From positions 1-64,000 of the forward strand of contig NZ_BOON01000041.1 of assembly GCF_016863255.1 (NCBI RefSeq): a stretch of 64,000 nucleotides of DNA. Reading direction: 5' to 3'. This document shows, in pieces, positions 24,976 through 32,544 of this stretch; positions within the stretch are counted from its first letter, which is position 1, and the number at the start of each line of letters is the position of its first letter. This DNA comes from Planosporangium mesophilum. GTDB taxonomy: Bacteria; Actinomycetota; Actinomycetes; Mycobacteriales; Micromonosporaceae. The translations under genes were made by a program, and so were the position numbers. Under the pieces are notes generated by a model. It did no database searches and had not been told where the DNA came from. It saw only the letters and a list, made by a program, of their open reading frames with translations.

Positions 24976-26187
24976 GTGACCGGCCTCGGGTTGACCGACG
25001 CCGCACAGGAGGCCCGGCTGCTCTCCCGGATCATCGAGACCATCTCGACCGGCCTCGACCTGGACGCGATCGTCCGGGCCGTCGCCGCGCTGATCATCGA
25101 GACCACCGCGACGGACGTCTGCTTCGTACACGTGCTGGACGACACCGGGCGGCGCCTGCACCTGCGCGGCGCGACGCCGCCGTTCGACGCCCTCGCGGGG
25201 CACATCGAACTTGCCGTGGGGGAGGGGGTGGCCGGGTGGGTGGCCGCGCACGGCGAACCCGTCGTCATCGTCGACAACAAGCTCGCCGACCACCGGTACA
25301 AGTACATCCCGGCCCTGCGTGGCGAGGACTTCACGTCGCTGGCCTCGGTACCGGTCACCACCCCGACCGGACACCTCGTCGGCGTGCTCAACGTGCACAG
25401 CCGGCGTCGCCGCGAGTTCACCGACGTCGACGTGCGGCTGCTCGGTACGGTCGCCGGGCTGATGGCCGGCGCCATCGAGAACGCCCGGCTGCACCAGCGG
25501 CTGGCCGAGCGCGAGGAGGCGCTGGAGCGCTTCGCCGAGCGGGTGGTACAGAGCCAGGAGGCGGAGCGGCGCCGGCTGGCAGGGGACATCCACGACGGGA
25601 TCAGTCAGCGGATCGTGAGCCTCAGCTTCCACCTGTCCGCTGCCGCCGACGCCCTCCCGTACGCCCCGGTGTACGCCGCCGGCCAGATCGCGCGGGCCCA
25701 GCGGCTGGCCGAGGCGGCGCTGGACGAGACCCGCTTCGCGATCGCCGGCCTGCGCCCGCCGGTCCTCGACGACCTCGGCCTGACCGCGAGCCTGGAGAGC
25801 CTGGCCGGCTCACTGCCCCATGTGGAGGTACACGTCGAGGCGTCGCCCTGCCGGCTGCCCGAGCACGTGGAGACCGCCGTGTACCGCATCGCCCAGGAGG
25901 CGCTGCAGAACGTCGTCAAGCACGCCGGGGCGCGGACCGCGACGGTCCGGCTGGAGGTCGAGCCGGGTGGCGTGGTCCTGACCGTCTCCGACGACGGGCG
26001 GGGATTCGACCCGGCGGAGGTGGCGGAGCGGGCCGCGCCGACCTACGGGCTGGCCGGCATGCGGGAGCGCGCCGAACTGCTCGGGGGAGCGTTGACGCTG
26101 CGCAGCGGCCCCGGGGCGGGTACCACGCTGCGACTGGACGTACCGCTGCGGCTGGACGTACCGCCGCCGGCCGTCGGTGGGGGCTGA
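24976..26187 (+). CDS. GAF-containing sensor histidine kinase (HisKA_3 type)
   Basis: A 403-residue soluble kinase. Residues ~20-170 are a GAF domain (GLDLDAIVRAVAALIIETTA, VGEGVAGWVAAHGEPVVI, SVPVTTPTGHLVGVLNVHS), followed by a coiled linker. The DHp is the NarL-partner type with phosphorylatable His206 (AGDIHDGISQR). The ATPase has TAVYRIAQEALQNVVKHA, VSDDGRGFDP and GLAGMRERAELLGG. No membrane segment, so the signal is cytoplasmic. GTG 24976 follows the response regulator closely. Its stop lies inside a 38-bp palindrome. Confidence 0.92.
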   Translation: MTGLGLTDAAQEARLLSRIIETISTGLDLDAIVRAVAALIIETTATDVCFVHVLDDTGRRLHLRGATPPFDALAGHIELAVGEGVAGWVAAHGEPVVIVDNKLADHRYKYIPALRGEDFTSLASVPVTTPTGHLVGVLNVHSRRRREFTDVDVRLLGTVAGLMAGAIENARLHQRLAEREEALERFAERVVQSQEAERRRLAGDIHDGISQRIVSLSFHLSAAADALPYAPVYAAGQIARAQRLAEAALDETRFAIAGLRPPVLDDLGLTASLESLAGSLPHVEVHVEASPCRLPEHVETAVYRIAQEALQNVVKHAGARTATVRLEVEPGGVVLTVSDDGRGFDPAEVAERAAPTYGLAGMRERAELLGGALTLRSGPGAGTTLRLDVPLRLDVPPPAVGGG

Positions 26188-26221
26188 GTACCGGCGGCCG
26201 GCGCCGGCCGCCGGTACTCAG
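26184..26221. terminator. Bidirectional terminator-like palindrome
   Basis: A perfect 38-nt palindrome: left arm ctgagtaccggcggccggc, right arm its exact complement, with no loop spacer. It starts with the kinase stop codon and lies between convergent genes. Actinobacterial terminators often lack the U tract. Confidence 0.8.
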
Positions 26222-26242
26222 CCGGGCGGGGAGTTCGGCTTG

Positions 26243-27235
26243 TCAGCCCGGGCGGCGGAACCCGGCGATGGGCAGCACGTCGATCTTTGCCATGCGTACG
26301 ACGTCTCCGGTCTGGGGTGCGTGCACCATCCAGCCGCCGCCGACGTACATGCCCACGTGGTGCAGATCCCGGAAGAAGAACACCAGGTCGCCCGGGCGCA
26401 GGTCGGCGCGGTTGACCGGCTTGGTCTGCTGCCACTGCCAGTTGGTGTAGTGCCCGAGCGTGGCCCCGGCGGTGGACCAGGCCGTCAGCGTCAGGCCGGA
26501 GCAGTCGTAGCCGTACGGCCCGGCCGCCGCCCAGATGTACGGCTTGCCGATCAGTCCACAGGCGACCTTGGCCGCCGCGCCGCCCCGGCCGCCGGAGTAC
26601 TCGACGGGGCAGGCCACGGGTCGCAGGTTCGTCGCGGCGGCCGTCGTCACCTGCTGGCGCAGCGCCTGCAGGTTGGCGAGCTGGCTCTCGATCCGCGCCT
26701 TCCGGGCGGCGAGGTCCGCGTCCTGGCGGCGCTGCTGCGCGATCAGGTCGTCGATGACCCTCTTGTCGGCGGCGTACCGGTCGCGCGCGGCGGTCACGTC
26801 GCTGATCTGTACCCGCTTGTCGTGGGCCAGGGCGTTGAGCACCGACAACTGCTGGGCGAGCGTGGCCGGCGATCCGCTTTCGAGCAGGGCGTTCAGGGTC
26901 GAGGTACCGCGGCCCTTGTACGCCTGGACCGCGATGTCGCTGACCTTCGCCATCGCCGCGTCCACCTGTACCTGCAACGGCAGGATCCGTTGCTGGAGTT
27001 CGGCGGCCCTGGCCTGGTTGGCCTGCAACTCGCCGTGGACCCTGTTGTACTGCTCGACCAGGGGTTCGAGCTCGTTCCACGCCTTGTCGATCTGCGCCTC
27101 GACGGTCCCCTGGTCGGGGTCCGCGTTGGCGTGCGCCGCCGGAAACAGGACGGCCGTCAGCGCGACGGTGGCGGCGGCTACCAGTACCCGCAGCGGTCTT
27201 CGGCGGGGCCGGTTGCCAGGCGTGTGCGGTGCCAC
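26243..27235 (-). CDS. NlpC/P60 peptidoglycan endopeptidase (RipA-like)
   Basis: A 330-residue secreted protein. Arg-rich N terminus and hydrophobic residues ~16-37 ending AHANA form the signal peptide. Residues ~45-200 are coiled coil (EAQIDKAWNELEPLVEQYN), as in RipA-type hydrolases, keeping the enzyme inactive until engaged. The catalytic domain has Cys245 (YDCSGLT) and His293 (LHHVGMYVGG), with a third polar residue near WMVHAP. It would cut D-Glu-mDAP bonds during growth or division. A c-di-AMP riboswitch occupies its 5' leader, linking wall turnover to the nucleotide level. Confidence 0.92.
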   Translation of the reverse strand: MAPHTPGNRPRRRPLRVLVAAATVALTAVLFPAAHANADPDQGTVEAQIDKAWNELEPLVEQYNRVHGELQANQARAAELQQRILPLQVQVDAAMAKVSDIAVQAYKGRGTSTLNALLESGSPATLAQQLSVLNALAHDKRVQISDVTAARDRYAADKRVIDDLIAQQRRQDADLAARKARIESQLANLQALRQQVTTAAATNLRPVACPVEYSGGRGGAAAKVACGLIGKPYIWAAAGPYGYDCSGLTLTAWSTAGATLGHYTNWQWQQTKPVNRADLRPGDLVFFFRDLHHVGMYVGGGWMVHAPQTGDVVRMAKIDVLPIAGFRRPG

Positions 27236-27245
27236 AGAGGGCAGC

Positions 27246-27375
27246 TCCTCTTCCTCGTACCGCCTACCGGGTTAGCTGACGGGTTCGGGCGGGAAGTGTC
27301 GCCCTACCGCGCACGCGCGGATTCACCCCAGTGGGTAGTGGTTCCCCGGTTCACATCCGTGATTCGACGGCGACC
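27246..27375 (-). ncRNA. ydaO-type c-di-AMP riboswitch
   Basis: The minus-strand leader of the NlpC/P60 gene carries the conserved ydaO blocks in order: CCGGGGAACCAC, then GGGGTGAATCC, a variable GC hairpin, then CCGTCAGCTAACCCGG and TAGGCGG, and a GAGGAAGAGGAG tail before the start codon. These are the two pseudosymmetric ligand sites. In actinobacteria this riboswitch is known upstream of NlpC/P60 and Rpf genes and turns them off when c-di-AMP is bound. Confidence 0.9.
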
Positions 27376-27483
27376 GCCGCGGCCGCACCAGGCGACCTGG
27401 CAACGACGGTCGGCCTGACGATAGTGAGAGCGGCCGGTCGAACGTGGCAGGCGCCGACCAAGTTCACTAGGACAGGCGAATTA

Positions 27484-27963
27484 CTACTTCTGTCCGTAAT
27501 CGTCTGATTTCTCTGCGTGTTCGGATGGCTCCTCTGCGTCGGTCTTGGCGACTACGCCGGGCCCGATCCGGAGGGTCGCTACGCCGGGCGGAGTGACCGG
27601 GCCGCCGGCGAGCACGGCCTCCACGTGGGCGATCAGACCGGCGGGTGAGAGCGGCTTGTGCAGCAGCAGCGTGGCGCCCAACGTGCCGGCTGTCTCGGCG
27701 CGGATCCGGCCGCCGGTCACCACGATGATCGGGATGTCGGCGATCTCGGGGTCGGCTCTGATCGCGGCGACCATTTCCAGCCCGGACATGCCGGGTGGCA
27801 TCTCGATGTCGGTGAGGACCAGATCCGGCCCGAGGGCGCGGATCTGGGTGAGTGCGGCGTCGGCGTCCGGGCATGCCGTCACATCGTGCCCCGCGCGCGC
27901 GAGCGTCCGGGCGAACGCTGCGAGCAGGTCCGCGTCGTCGTCTGCGATGACCATTCTGGCCAT
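27484..27963 (-). CDS. Single-domain response regulator
   Basis: A 159-residue protein: a receiver domain (ADDDADLL, phosphoacceptor Asp52 in LVLTDIEMP, VTGG, LLLHKPLSP) followed by ~35 polar residues with no output domain. It acts as a relay or protein-interaction switch. The upstream 100-residue gene ends 5 bp before its start, so the two are co-transcribed. No kinase is adjacent. Confidence 0.85.
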   Translation of the reverse strand: MARMVIADDDADLLAAFARTLARAGHDVTACPDADAALTQIRALGPDLVLTDIEMPPGMSGLEMVAAIRADPEIADIPIIVVTGGRIRAETAGTLGATLLLHKPLSPAGLIAHVEAVLAGGPVTPPGVATLRIGPGVVAKTDAEEPSEHAEKSDDYGQK

Positions 27964-27968
27964 GGATC

Positions 27969-28271
27969 TCAGACCGCCACCGGCCGGTACCGCTGGCGCG
28001 GTGTGGGGAGAGGGCCGGGCACCGTCACGGACGTGTCGTCGGTGTGCCTCTCGTCGAACATGCGGCGCTGCTCCTCGGACACGAGGCGCGCCAGTTTGGT
28101 GAGTGCCAGGCCGGACAGTTCGTCGGTCGCGCCGTCGTCCAGGTTGTCGACGAAGCTTCGCCGGCCCTGGGCGCTGGTGACGTCGCCGCCGGCCGCCTCC
28201 CACTCGTCCATCGCGCGGAGCACGTTGCCGAGCTCCGCCACGTCCGCCAGCAGGGTACGTCTGTTCGTCAT
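27969..28271 (-). CDS. Small hypothetical protein co-transcribed with a response regulator
   Basis: A 100-residue soluble, helical protein beginning MTNRRTLLADVAELGNVLRA. No recognised domain; the tail is Pro/Arg-rich. It lies 5 bp upstream of the receiver gene and may be its partner or target. Confidence 0.5.
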   Translation of the reverse strand: MTNRRTLLADVAELGNVLRAMDEWEAAGGDVTSAQGRRSFVDNLDDGATDELSGLALTKLARLVSEEQRRMFDERHTDDTSVTVPGPLPTPRQRYRPVAV

Positions 28272-28614
28272 GGGTCCTACCTCCTGCTCTGTCTGGCGTC
28301 ACTGTCGCGACGGATGTCACCGCTTATGCCCACTTTCGGGGGAATACGTTCGGATGAAGATTCCGGCGGGTACCGCGTTCGTCGCGGTGTGAGCAGCCCG
28401 TGGGTCCGGTAGCGGTCGCCGAAAGGTCGACGCCGACGTGGTGGTTCGCGGGCGCCGGACGGTGACGGGGGTCCTGTCGGCCGAGACAGGGTGCGTGTCG
28501 GATCGGCGGGGGGGCTGGGGGAGGGCGGGGAGCGCCCTCCCCCAGCGGGGTCCGGCTCCACGGGGTGAGCCGGACCGGCGGGCGGCCTGGGGGTGCGGCC
28601 CGCCGGGGTCAGGA
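28272..28614. other. Intergenic gap with one terminator hairpin
   Basis: A 343-bp stretch between two minus-strand genes. Apart from the hairpin at 28515-28545 I see no gene or regulatory motif; the frames crossing it have no family-like sequence. Confidence 0.5.
28515..28545 (-). terminator. Terminator-like hairpin
   Basis: ctgggggagggcg and cgccctcccccag form a perfect 13-bp stem with a 5-nt loop, about 70 bp after the stop of the minus-strand anti-sigma-like gene. Confidence 0.65.
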
Positions 28615-29418
28615 TCAGGGTGAGGAGCTCGTGGCGGGCTGCGTGGTGCTGTTGGCGCTCAGTTTGTTGCCGGAGCCGGTGTTGTTGCCGGTCTGGTTGC
28701 CCGAGCCCTCGTTGTTGCCGGAGCCTTTCTTGTCGCCTTTGCCGGCACCGGGGCCCGTGTTGGGGCTGGCGCTGCCACTGGCCGACGGCGTCGCGGCCAG
28801 CAGGGCCTGGCAGAACCCGTCGACCTTGTCCTTGGCGCCGGCCGCCGTGACCAGCGTCGAGAATGCGGGATTGGCGAGCATCTGCTCGCGCTTCTTGGCG
28901 TTGTTGCCGGCGAGGTAGGCGCGACACAGCCCGACCACCGCCGGCGAGGGGGGCTTCGAAGCGTCGGGTCCGTGGGATTTCCGCGGGCCGGTCGACCCGT
29001 CGACCTTGCCCGGGCTGCGCGTGGTGACGGCGGGGTGCGCCGCGGAGAAGCCGGCGGAGCTGGCCGGAGCGGGCGGTGTCAACGGATTGGGCAGCGTGCC
29101 CACGCCGGCCGCCAGCGCCACTCCGCCCACGGTGGTGGTAGCGGCGGCGACCGCGATCACCTTGACGGTGAGTACCCTCATCACCGCACTTCGGATCACG
29201 GATAGCCGACCCGGCTGCCCGCCGGGCTGCATCGCGGCCGTGCGGAACGCCGAGGCGCTGACGTCCTCGCTCGTGAGTTCGCCTGGCCGGCCGGGCACGG
29301 CCGCCGCGGTCAGCACGGCCGCCAGCGGCGGGTGCGGGTGGCGTGCGCCCATCGGCGCCCCGCTGAGTAGTTGCTCGGCGGTGCGACGGTCGATGTGGCG
29401 GGGTGGCTGGTTGTTCAT
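28615..29418 (-). CDS. Membrane-anchored protein coupled to an ECF sigma factor
   Basis: A 267-residue protein: ~85 cytoplasmic residues, one hydrophobic segment (VLTVKVIAVAAATTTVGGVA, ~85-105), then an extracytoplasmic Pro/Ser/Gly-rich region with two Cys around residues 165 and 203 and a low-complexity Gly/Asn/Ser tail. Its ATG overlaps the sigma factor stop (ATGA). Position and topology suggest an anti-sigma factor or sigma-controlled surface protein, but no zinc HxxxCxxC motif is visible. Confidence 0.6.
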   Translation of the reverse strand: MNNQPPRHIDRRTAEQLLSGAPMGARHPHPPLAAVLTAAAVPGRPGELTSEDVSASAFRTAAMQPGGQPGRLSVIRSAVMRVLTVKVIAVAAATTTVGGVALAAGVGTLPNPLTPPAPASSAGFSAAHPAVTTRSPGKVDGSTGPRKSHGPDASKPPSPAVVGLCRAYLAGNNAKKREQMLANPAFSTLVTAAGAKDKVDGFCQALLAATPSASGSASPNTGPGAGKGDKKGSGNNEGSGNQTGNNTGSGNKLSANSTTQPATSSSP

Positions 29419-30083
29419 CTCGTCTCAGTAGGCGCCGTGGCCCACATTTCTGTCACACTCTCGTCCGGGAGGGCGTCGTCCCGGGCGGCGGCGAGTTGGT
29501 CGAGGCGTTCGGCGAGCCGGCGCAGCCCCCGGTAGGAGGCGGTCCGCACGGCCCCGGCCCGCTTGCCCAGGACCTTCCCGGCGGTCTCGGCGTCGAGACC
29601 GACCACGGCGCGAAGCAGTACCGCTTCGGCCTGGTCGCGGGGGAGTGACCGGATCAGCGCCAGCGCCGCGTCGGTCGAGATCGATTCCGTGGCGCTCTCG
29701 GCGGTGTCCCCACGGCCGGGCAGCTCCACCAGGTCCTCCACCGGGACGGTGACCGCCGGACGCCGGCGCTGGTGGCGCAGGTGATCCATGGCCCGGTTGC
29801 GGCCGATCCTGGCCACCCAAGCCCGGAACTCGTCCTTGCCCCGGAAGGAGCGCATGTCCCGGGCGACCTGCAGCCAGGTCTCGGAGGCGACATCCTCGGC
29901 GTCATCGCCGACCAGGGCCCGCAGATAGCGGAGCAGGCCAGGCTGAACCGCCCGGTACAGGCCGCGGAACGCCGTCTCGTCGCCGTTCCGCGCGGCGGAG
30001 ACCAGCGGAGACAGATCCGTCGGCCGCATTGCCGACGGATTACCTTCTGTCACCAGGACTCCCTCGCCACGCAGTAACGCCAT
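29415..30083 (-). CDS. ECF-type RNA polymerase sigma factor
   Basis: A 222-residue sigma factor. Region 2 is ETAFRGLYRAVQPGLLRYLR with DAEDVASETWLQVARD and FRAWVARIGRNRAMDHLR; region 4 is LPRDQAEAVLLRAVVGLDA with GAVRTASYRGLRRLAERL. ECF factors recruit polymerase to stress or surface-signal promoters. It is coupled to the membrane protein downstream. ATG 30083 has AGAGG just upstream; a shorter start near the ATG of residue 19 is possible. Confidence 0.9.
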   Translation of the reverse strand: MALLRGEGVLVTEGNPSAMRPTDLSPLVSAARNGDETAFRGLYRAVQPGLLRYLRALVGDDAEDVASETWLQVARDMRSFRGKDEFRAWVARIGRNRAMDHLRHQRRRPAVTVPVEDLVELPGRGDTAESATESISTDAALALIRSLPRDQAEAVLLRAVVGLDAETAGKVLGKRAGAVRTASYRGLRRLAERLDQLAAARDDALPDESVTEMWATAPTETR

Positions 30084-30254
30084 GTACCTCTAGTAGGCGT
30101 CACCGCGTCCGAAAACGTCACGCTCGCGAAGTTCGCGGGCTGGCCGGCCACGGGTCGCGACCATGCCCGATGCGTGTCCGCGGGAAAAGATTGTGACATC
30201 GCAACCACGATCGGCCTTCAACGGCCCGGGTGATCGTGAGGAGGGTGTCGGGCG

Positions 30255-30608
30255 CTACCGCAGATCCAGGGCGTCGCCCCGGGTCGCGCCGTCCAGGCTC
30301 CCGAACACCCGTAGTCGCGAGGTCAGTCCGCGGGTGTGCAATCCCTGGTAGATGAGTTCCTGCGGGGCTGACAGCCGCAGCTCCACCCCGGCCGCGGTGC
30401 ACGCCCGGTCACACGCGTCCAGCATCGCCAGCCCGGCCGAGTCACACTCCTCGACCTCGGCGAGGTCCACCACCAGTACCCGTTGGTCGCCAGCCAGCAG
30501 GCGGGCCACCTCGGGCTCCACCGTCAGCACGGTGTCCGAGCAGAGTCCACCGGACAGGGCGAGGACGGCGGCCCCGTGCATCTCGTACGTCGACCAGCTC
30601 AGGTCCAT
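30255..30608 (-). CDS. STAS-domain anti-sigma antagonist
   Basis: A 117-residue single STAS domain: VLALSGGLCSDTVLTVEPEV, LVVDLAEVEECDSAGLAML, with Ser in CDSAGL at the phosphorylation position. SpoIIAA/RsbV-type proteins titrate HATPase anti-sigma factors. It lies 50 bp downstream of a second STAS gene. Confidence 0.83.
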   Translation of the reverse strand: MDLSWSTYEMHGAAVLALSGGLCSDTVLTVEPEVARLLAGDQRVLVVDLAEVEECDSAGLAMLDACDRACTAAGVELRLSAPQELIYQGLHTRGLTSRLRVFGSLDGATRGDALDLR

Positions 30609-30658
30609 TCTCCGGCGTTACCCAACGGTGCCGAATATTGCACTGAGTAACAACGGAG

Positions 30659-30991
30659 TCACGCCGAGGCGGTGGCCGCCATCCCGAGGATCTCGGCCAG
30701 ACCGACGGTGTCCAGCTTGTACCGCATGAAGGCACTGGGGTTGTCCACGACGAACGGAGTGTTCTGCCGGCGGGCCGTGCGGTAGCCGCCCACCAGGGCG
30801 CGCAGGCCCATGGAGTCCATGAAGGTCACGCCGCCGACGTCGACCACCAGTCGGTCGGGCCCCGGTACGAGCGCGTCGGCCAGGGCCTGTCGAAGCAGGT
30901 CGGCGGTGCGCAGGTCGAACTCGCCGCGCGCGCTGACCAGCGCGACGCCGTCAGCGCATCGACGGACGCTGACTTGAGCCGGCGTCGACAT
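30659..30991 (-). CDS. STAS-domain anti-sigma antagonist
   Basis: A 110-residue STAS domain: VALVSARGEFDLRTADLLRQ and LVVDVGGVTFMDSMGLRALV, with Ser in the MDSMG phosphorylation motif. The ATG at 30991 has gaggaggt at ideal spacing. Probably forms an operon with the other STAS gene downstream; their partner kinases could be the MEDS-ATPase or genes elsewhere. Confidence 0.87.
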   Translation of the reverse strand: MSTPAQVSVRRCADGVALVSARGEFDLRTADLLRQALADALVPGPDRLVVDVGGVTFMDSMGLRALVGGYRTARRQNTPFVVDNPSAFMRYKLDTVGLAEILGMAATASA

Positions 30992-31065
30992 CACAACCTC
31001 CTCGTGGCGGTACGAGGCTTAAGGCCCACCGGAGAGGGGCCCTAAACATGCCGGCCGGAGAAGTC

Positions 31066-31094
31066 TTGACTTGGGGTAGTGGCTGAAATACGTT
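31066..31094 (+). promoter_or_regulatory. Sigma-70-like promoter for the MFS/oxidoreductase operon
   Basis: TTGACT at 31066 and TACGTT at 31089 are spaced by exactly 17 bp. Transcription would start near 31101, just before the palindromes at 31104-31138. Confidence 0.6.
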
Positions 31095-31103
31095 CGCTCC
31101 ACT

Positions 31104-31138
31104 CTGATGTATCAGATCTTTATTCAGATATTTCAGAG
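31104..31138 (+). promoter_or_regulatory. GntR operator-like palindromes
   Basis: CTGAT-gt-ATCAG (31104-31115) and a TCAGAT direct repeat are followed by ATATTTCAGAG (31128-31138), whose complement CTCTGAAATAT recurs at 35313 before the GntR gene. The site overlaps the expected start of transcription, a repressor position. Confidence 0.55.
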
Positions 31139-31176
31139 CGGTTTCCCTCCTGCCTGCGAGCGATCGAGGAGCCACC

Positions 31177-32544
31177 ATGGCCGGTCCCGCCACACCGATA
31201 ACCAGCATCGACGACGCGCCGTTGACCCCGTTTCACAAGCGCCTGATGTACCGGTGCTCCGGAGGCCCGTTCCTGGACGGCTACATCCTGAGCATCGTCG
31301 GCGTGGCCGCCACCGGCATGACGACCGACCTGAACCTCAGCGTCTCGGCGCTCAGCGCGGTCGGCGCGGCCGCCCTGGTCGGAATCTTCGTCGGCGCGAT
31401 CATCTTCGGCCGGCTCACCGACCGGATCGGCCGCGAGGTCATGTACACGGTCGACCTGATCGTGCTGGTGGTGGCGTCGGTGCTGAGCGCCTTCGCCGAC
31501 TCGGCCTGGCAGGTCATCCTGCTCCGGTTCATCCTGGGGCTGGCCATCGGCGCGGACTACCCCATCGCCACCGCGCTCCTGGCGGAGTGGCTACCGCGAC
31601 GCAACCGGGGCAAGATGCTCGGCGCGCTCATCCTGTTCTGGTACATCGGCGCCACCGCCGCCTACGCCGTGGGCTACCTGATGATCGAGTTCGGCGGGGA
31701 CGGCCTGTGGCGGTGGATGCTGGGCAGCGCGGCGGTGCCGGGCCTGGTCATCCTGTTGATGCGGATGGGTACCCCCGAATCCCCGCGTTGGCTGGCCCAG
31801 CACGGCCGGCTCGACAAGGCCCGCGAGGTTGTCGCGAAGGTCTTCGGCGACTCGGTGGACGTCGACGCGGTGCTGGCTGCGGAGACCGCGGGTACGGGCG
31901 GGCGTCGCGGCCGGTTCAGTGACGTGTTCCGGGGCGTCTATCTGCGCCGGATGGCCTTCTGCGGCCTGTTCTACCTGTGTCAGGTGACCCCGCTGTTCGC
32001 GATCTACACGTTCGGCCCGATCATCCTGGAGGCGTTCGGCCTGAACGAGGGGACCCTGGCCTACCTGGGCTCGGCCCTGATCAGCCTGCTGTTCCTCATC
32101 GGCTGCGTCCCGGCGCTGCGGTGGGTGGACGCCTGGGGACGCCGCCCTCTGATCATCTGGTCCTTCGTCCTGATGGTCATCCCGCTCGCGGTGCTCGGCA
32201 TCGTGCCGACCGCGCCCGCGGCCGTCATCATCACGTGCTTCTGCCTCTACGCGCTGTTCTCGGGCGGCCCCAACATCCTCGAGTGGACGTACCCGAACGA
32301 ACTGTTCCCGACCAACGTGCGGGCCACGGCGGTCGGCATCTCCACCGGGATCAGCCGCATCGGGGCCGCGATCGGCACCTACCTGCTTCCGCAGTCCCTG
32401 ACCAAGATCGGCGCCGGCCCCACGATGCTCGTCGGCGCCGTGATCACCCTGGTCGGGCTCGTCGTCTGCATCGCCTGGGCCGAGGAGACCAAGGACGCCG
32501 CCCTCGGCGCCGAGGGCGACCGGGCACCGCTGGCGACGGTGTGA
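31177..32544 (+). CDS. MFS transporter (sugar-porter/metabolite:H+ symporter type)
   Basis: A 455-residue, 12-helix permease. The loop motifs GRLTDRIGRE (after TM2) and, in the second half, WVDAWGRRPL identify the MFS; IATALLAEWLPRRNRGKML and the late PNELFPTNVRATAVGIS are sugar-porter/aromatic-acid symporter signatures. It starts at ATG 31177 after a gagga site. The stop overlaps the GTG of the downstream demethylase-like oxidoreductase, so transport and first catabolic step are coupled. The substrate is likely a small organic acid or betaine, inferred from the partner. Confidence 0.9.
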   Translation: MAGPATPITSIDDAPLTPFHKRLMYRCSGGPFLDGYILSIVGVAATGMTTDLNLSVSALSAVGAAALVGIFVGAIIFGRLTDRIGREVMYTVDLIVLVVASVLSAFADSAWQVILLRFILGLAIGADYPIATALLAEWLPRRNRGKMLGALILFWYIGATAAYAVGYLMIEFGGDGLWRWMLGSAAVPGLVILLMRMGTPESPRWLAQHGRLDKAREVVAKVFGDSVDVDAVLAAETAGTGGRRGRFSDVFRGVYLRRMAFCGLFYLCQVTPLFAIYTFGPIILEAFGLNEGTLAYLGSALISLLFLIGCVPALRWVDAWGRRPLIIWSFVLMVIPLAVLGIVPTAPAAVIITCFCLYALFSGGPNILEWTYPNELFPTNVRATAVGISTGISRIGAAIGTYLLPQSLTKIGAGPTMLVGAVITLVGLVVCIAWAEETKDAALGAEGDRAPLATV

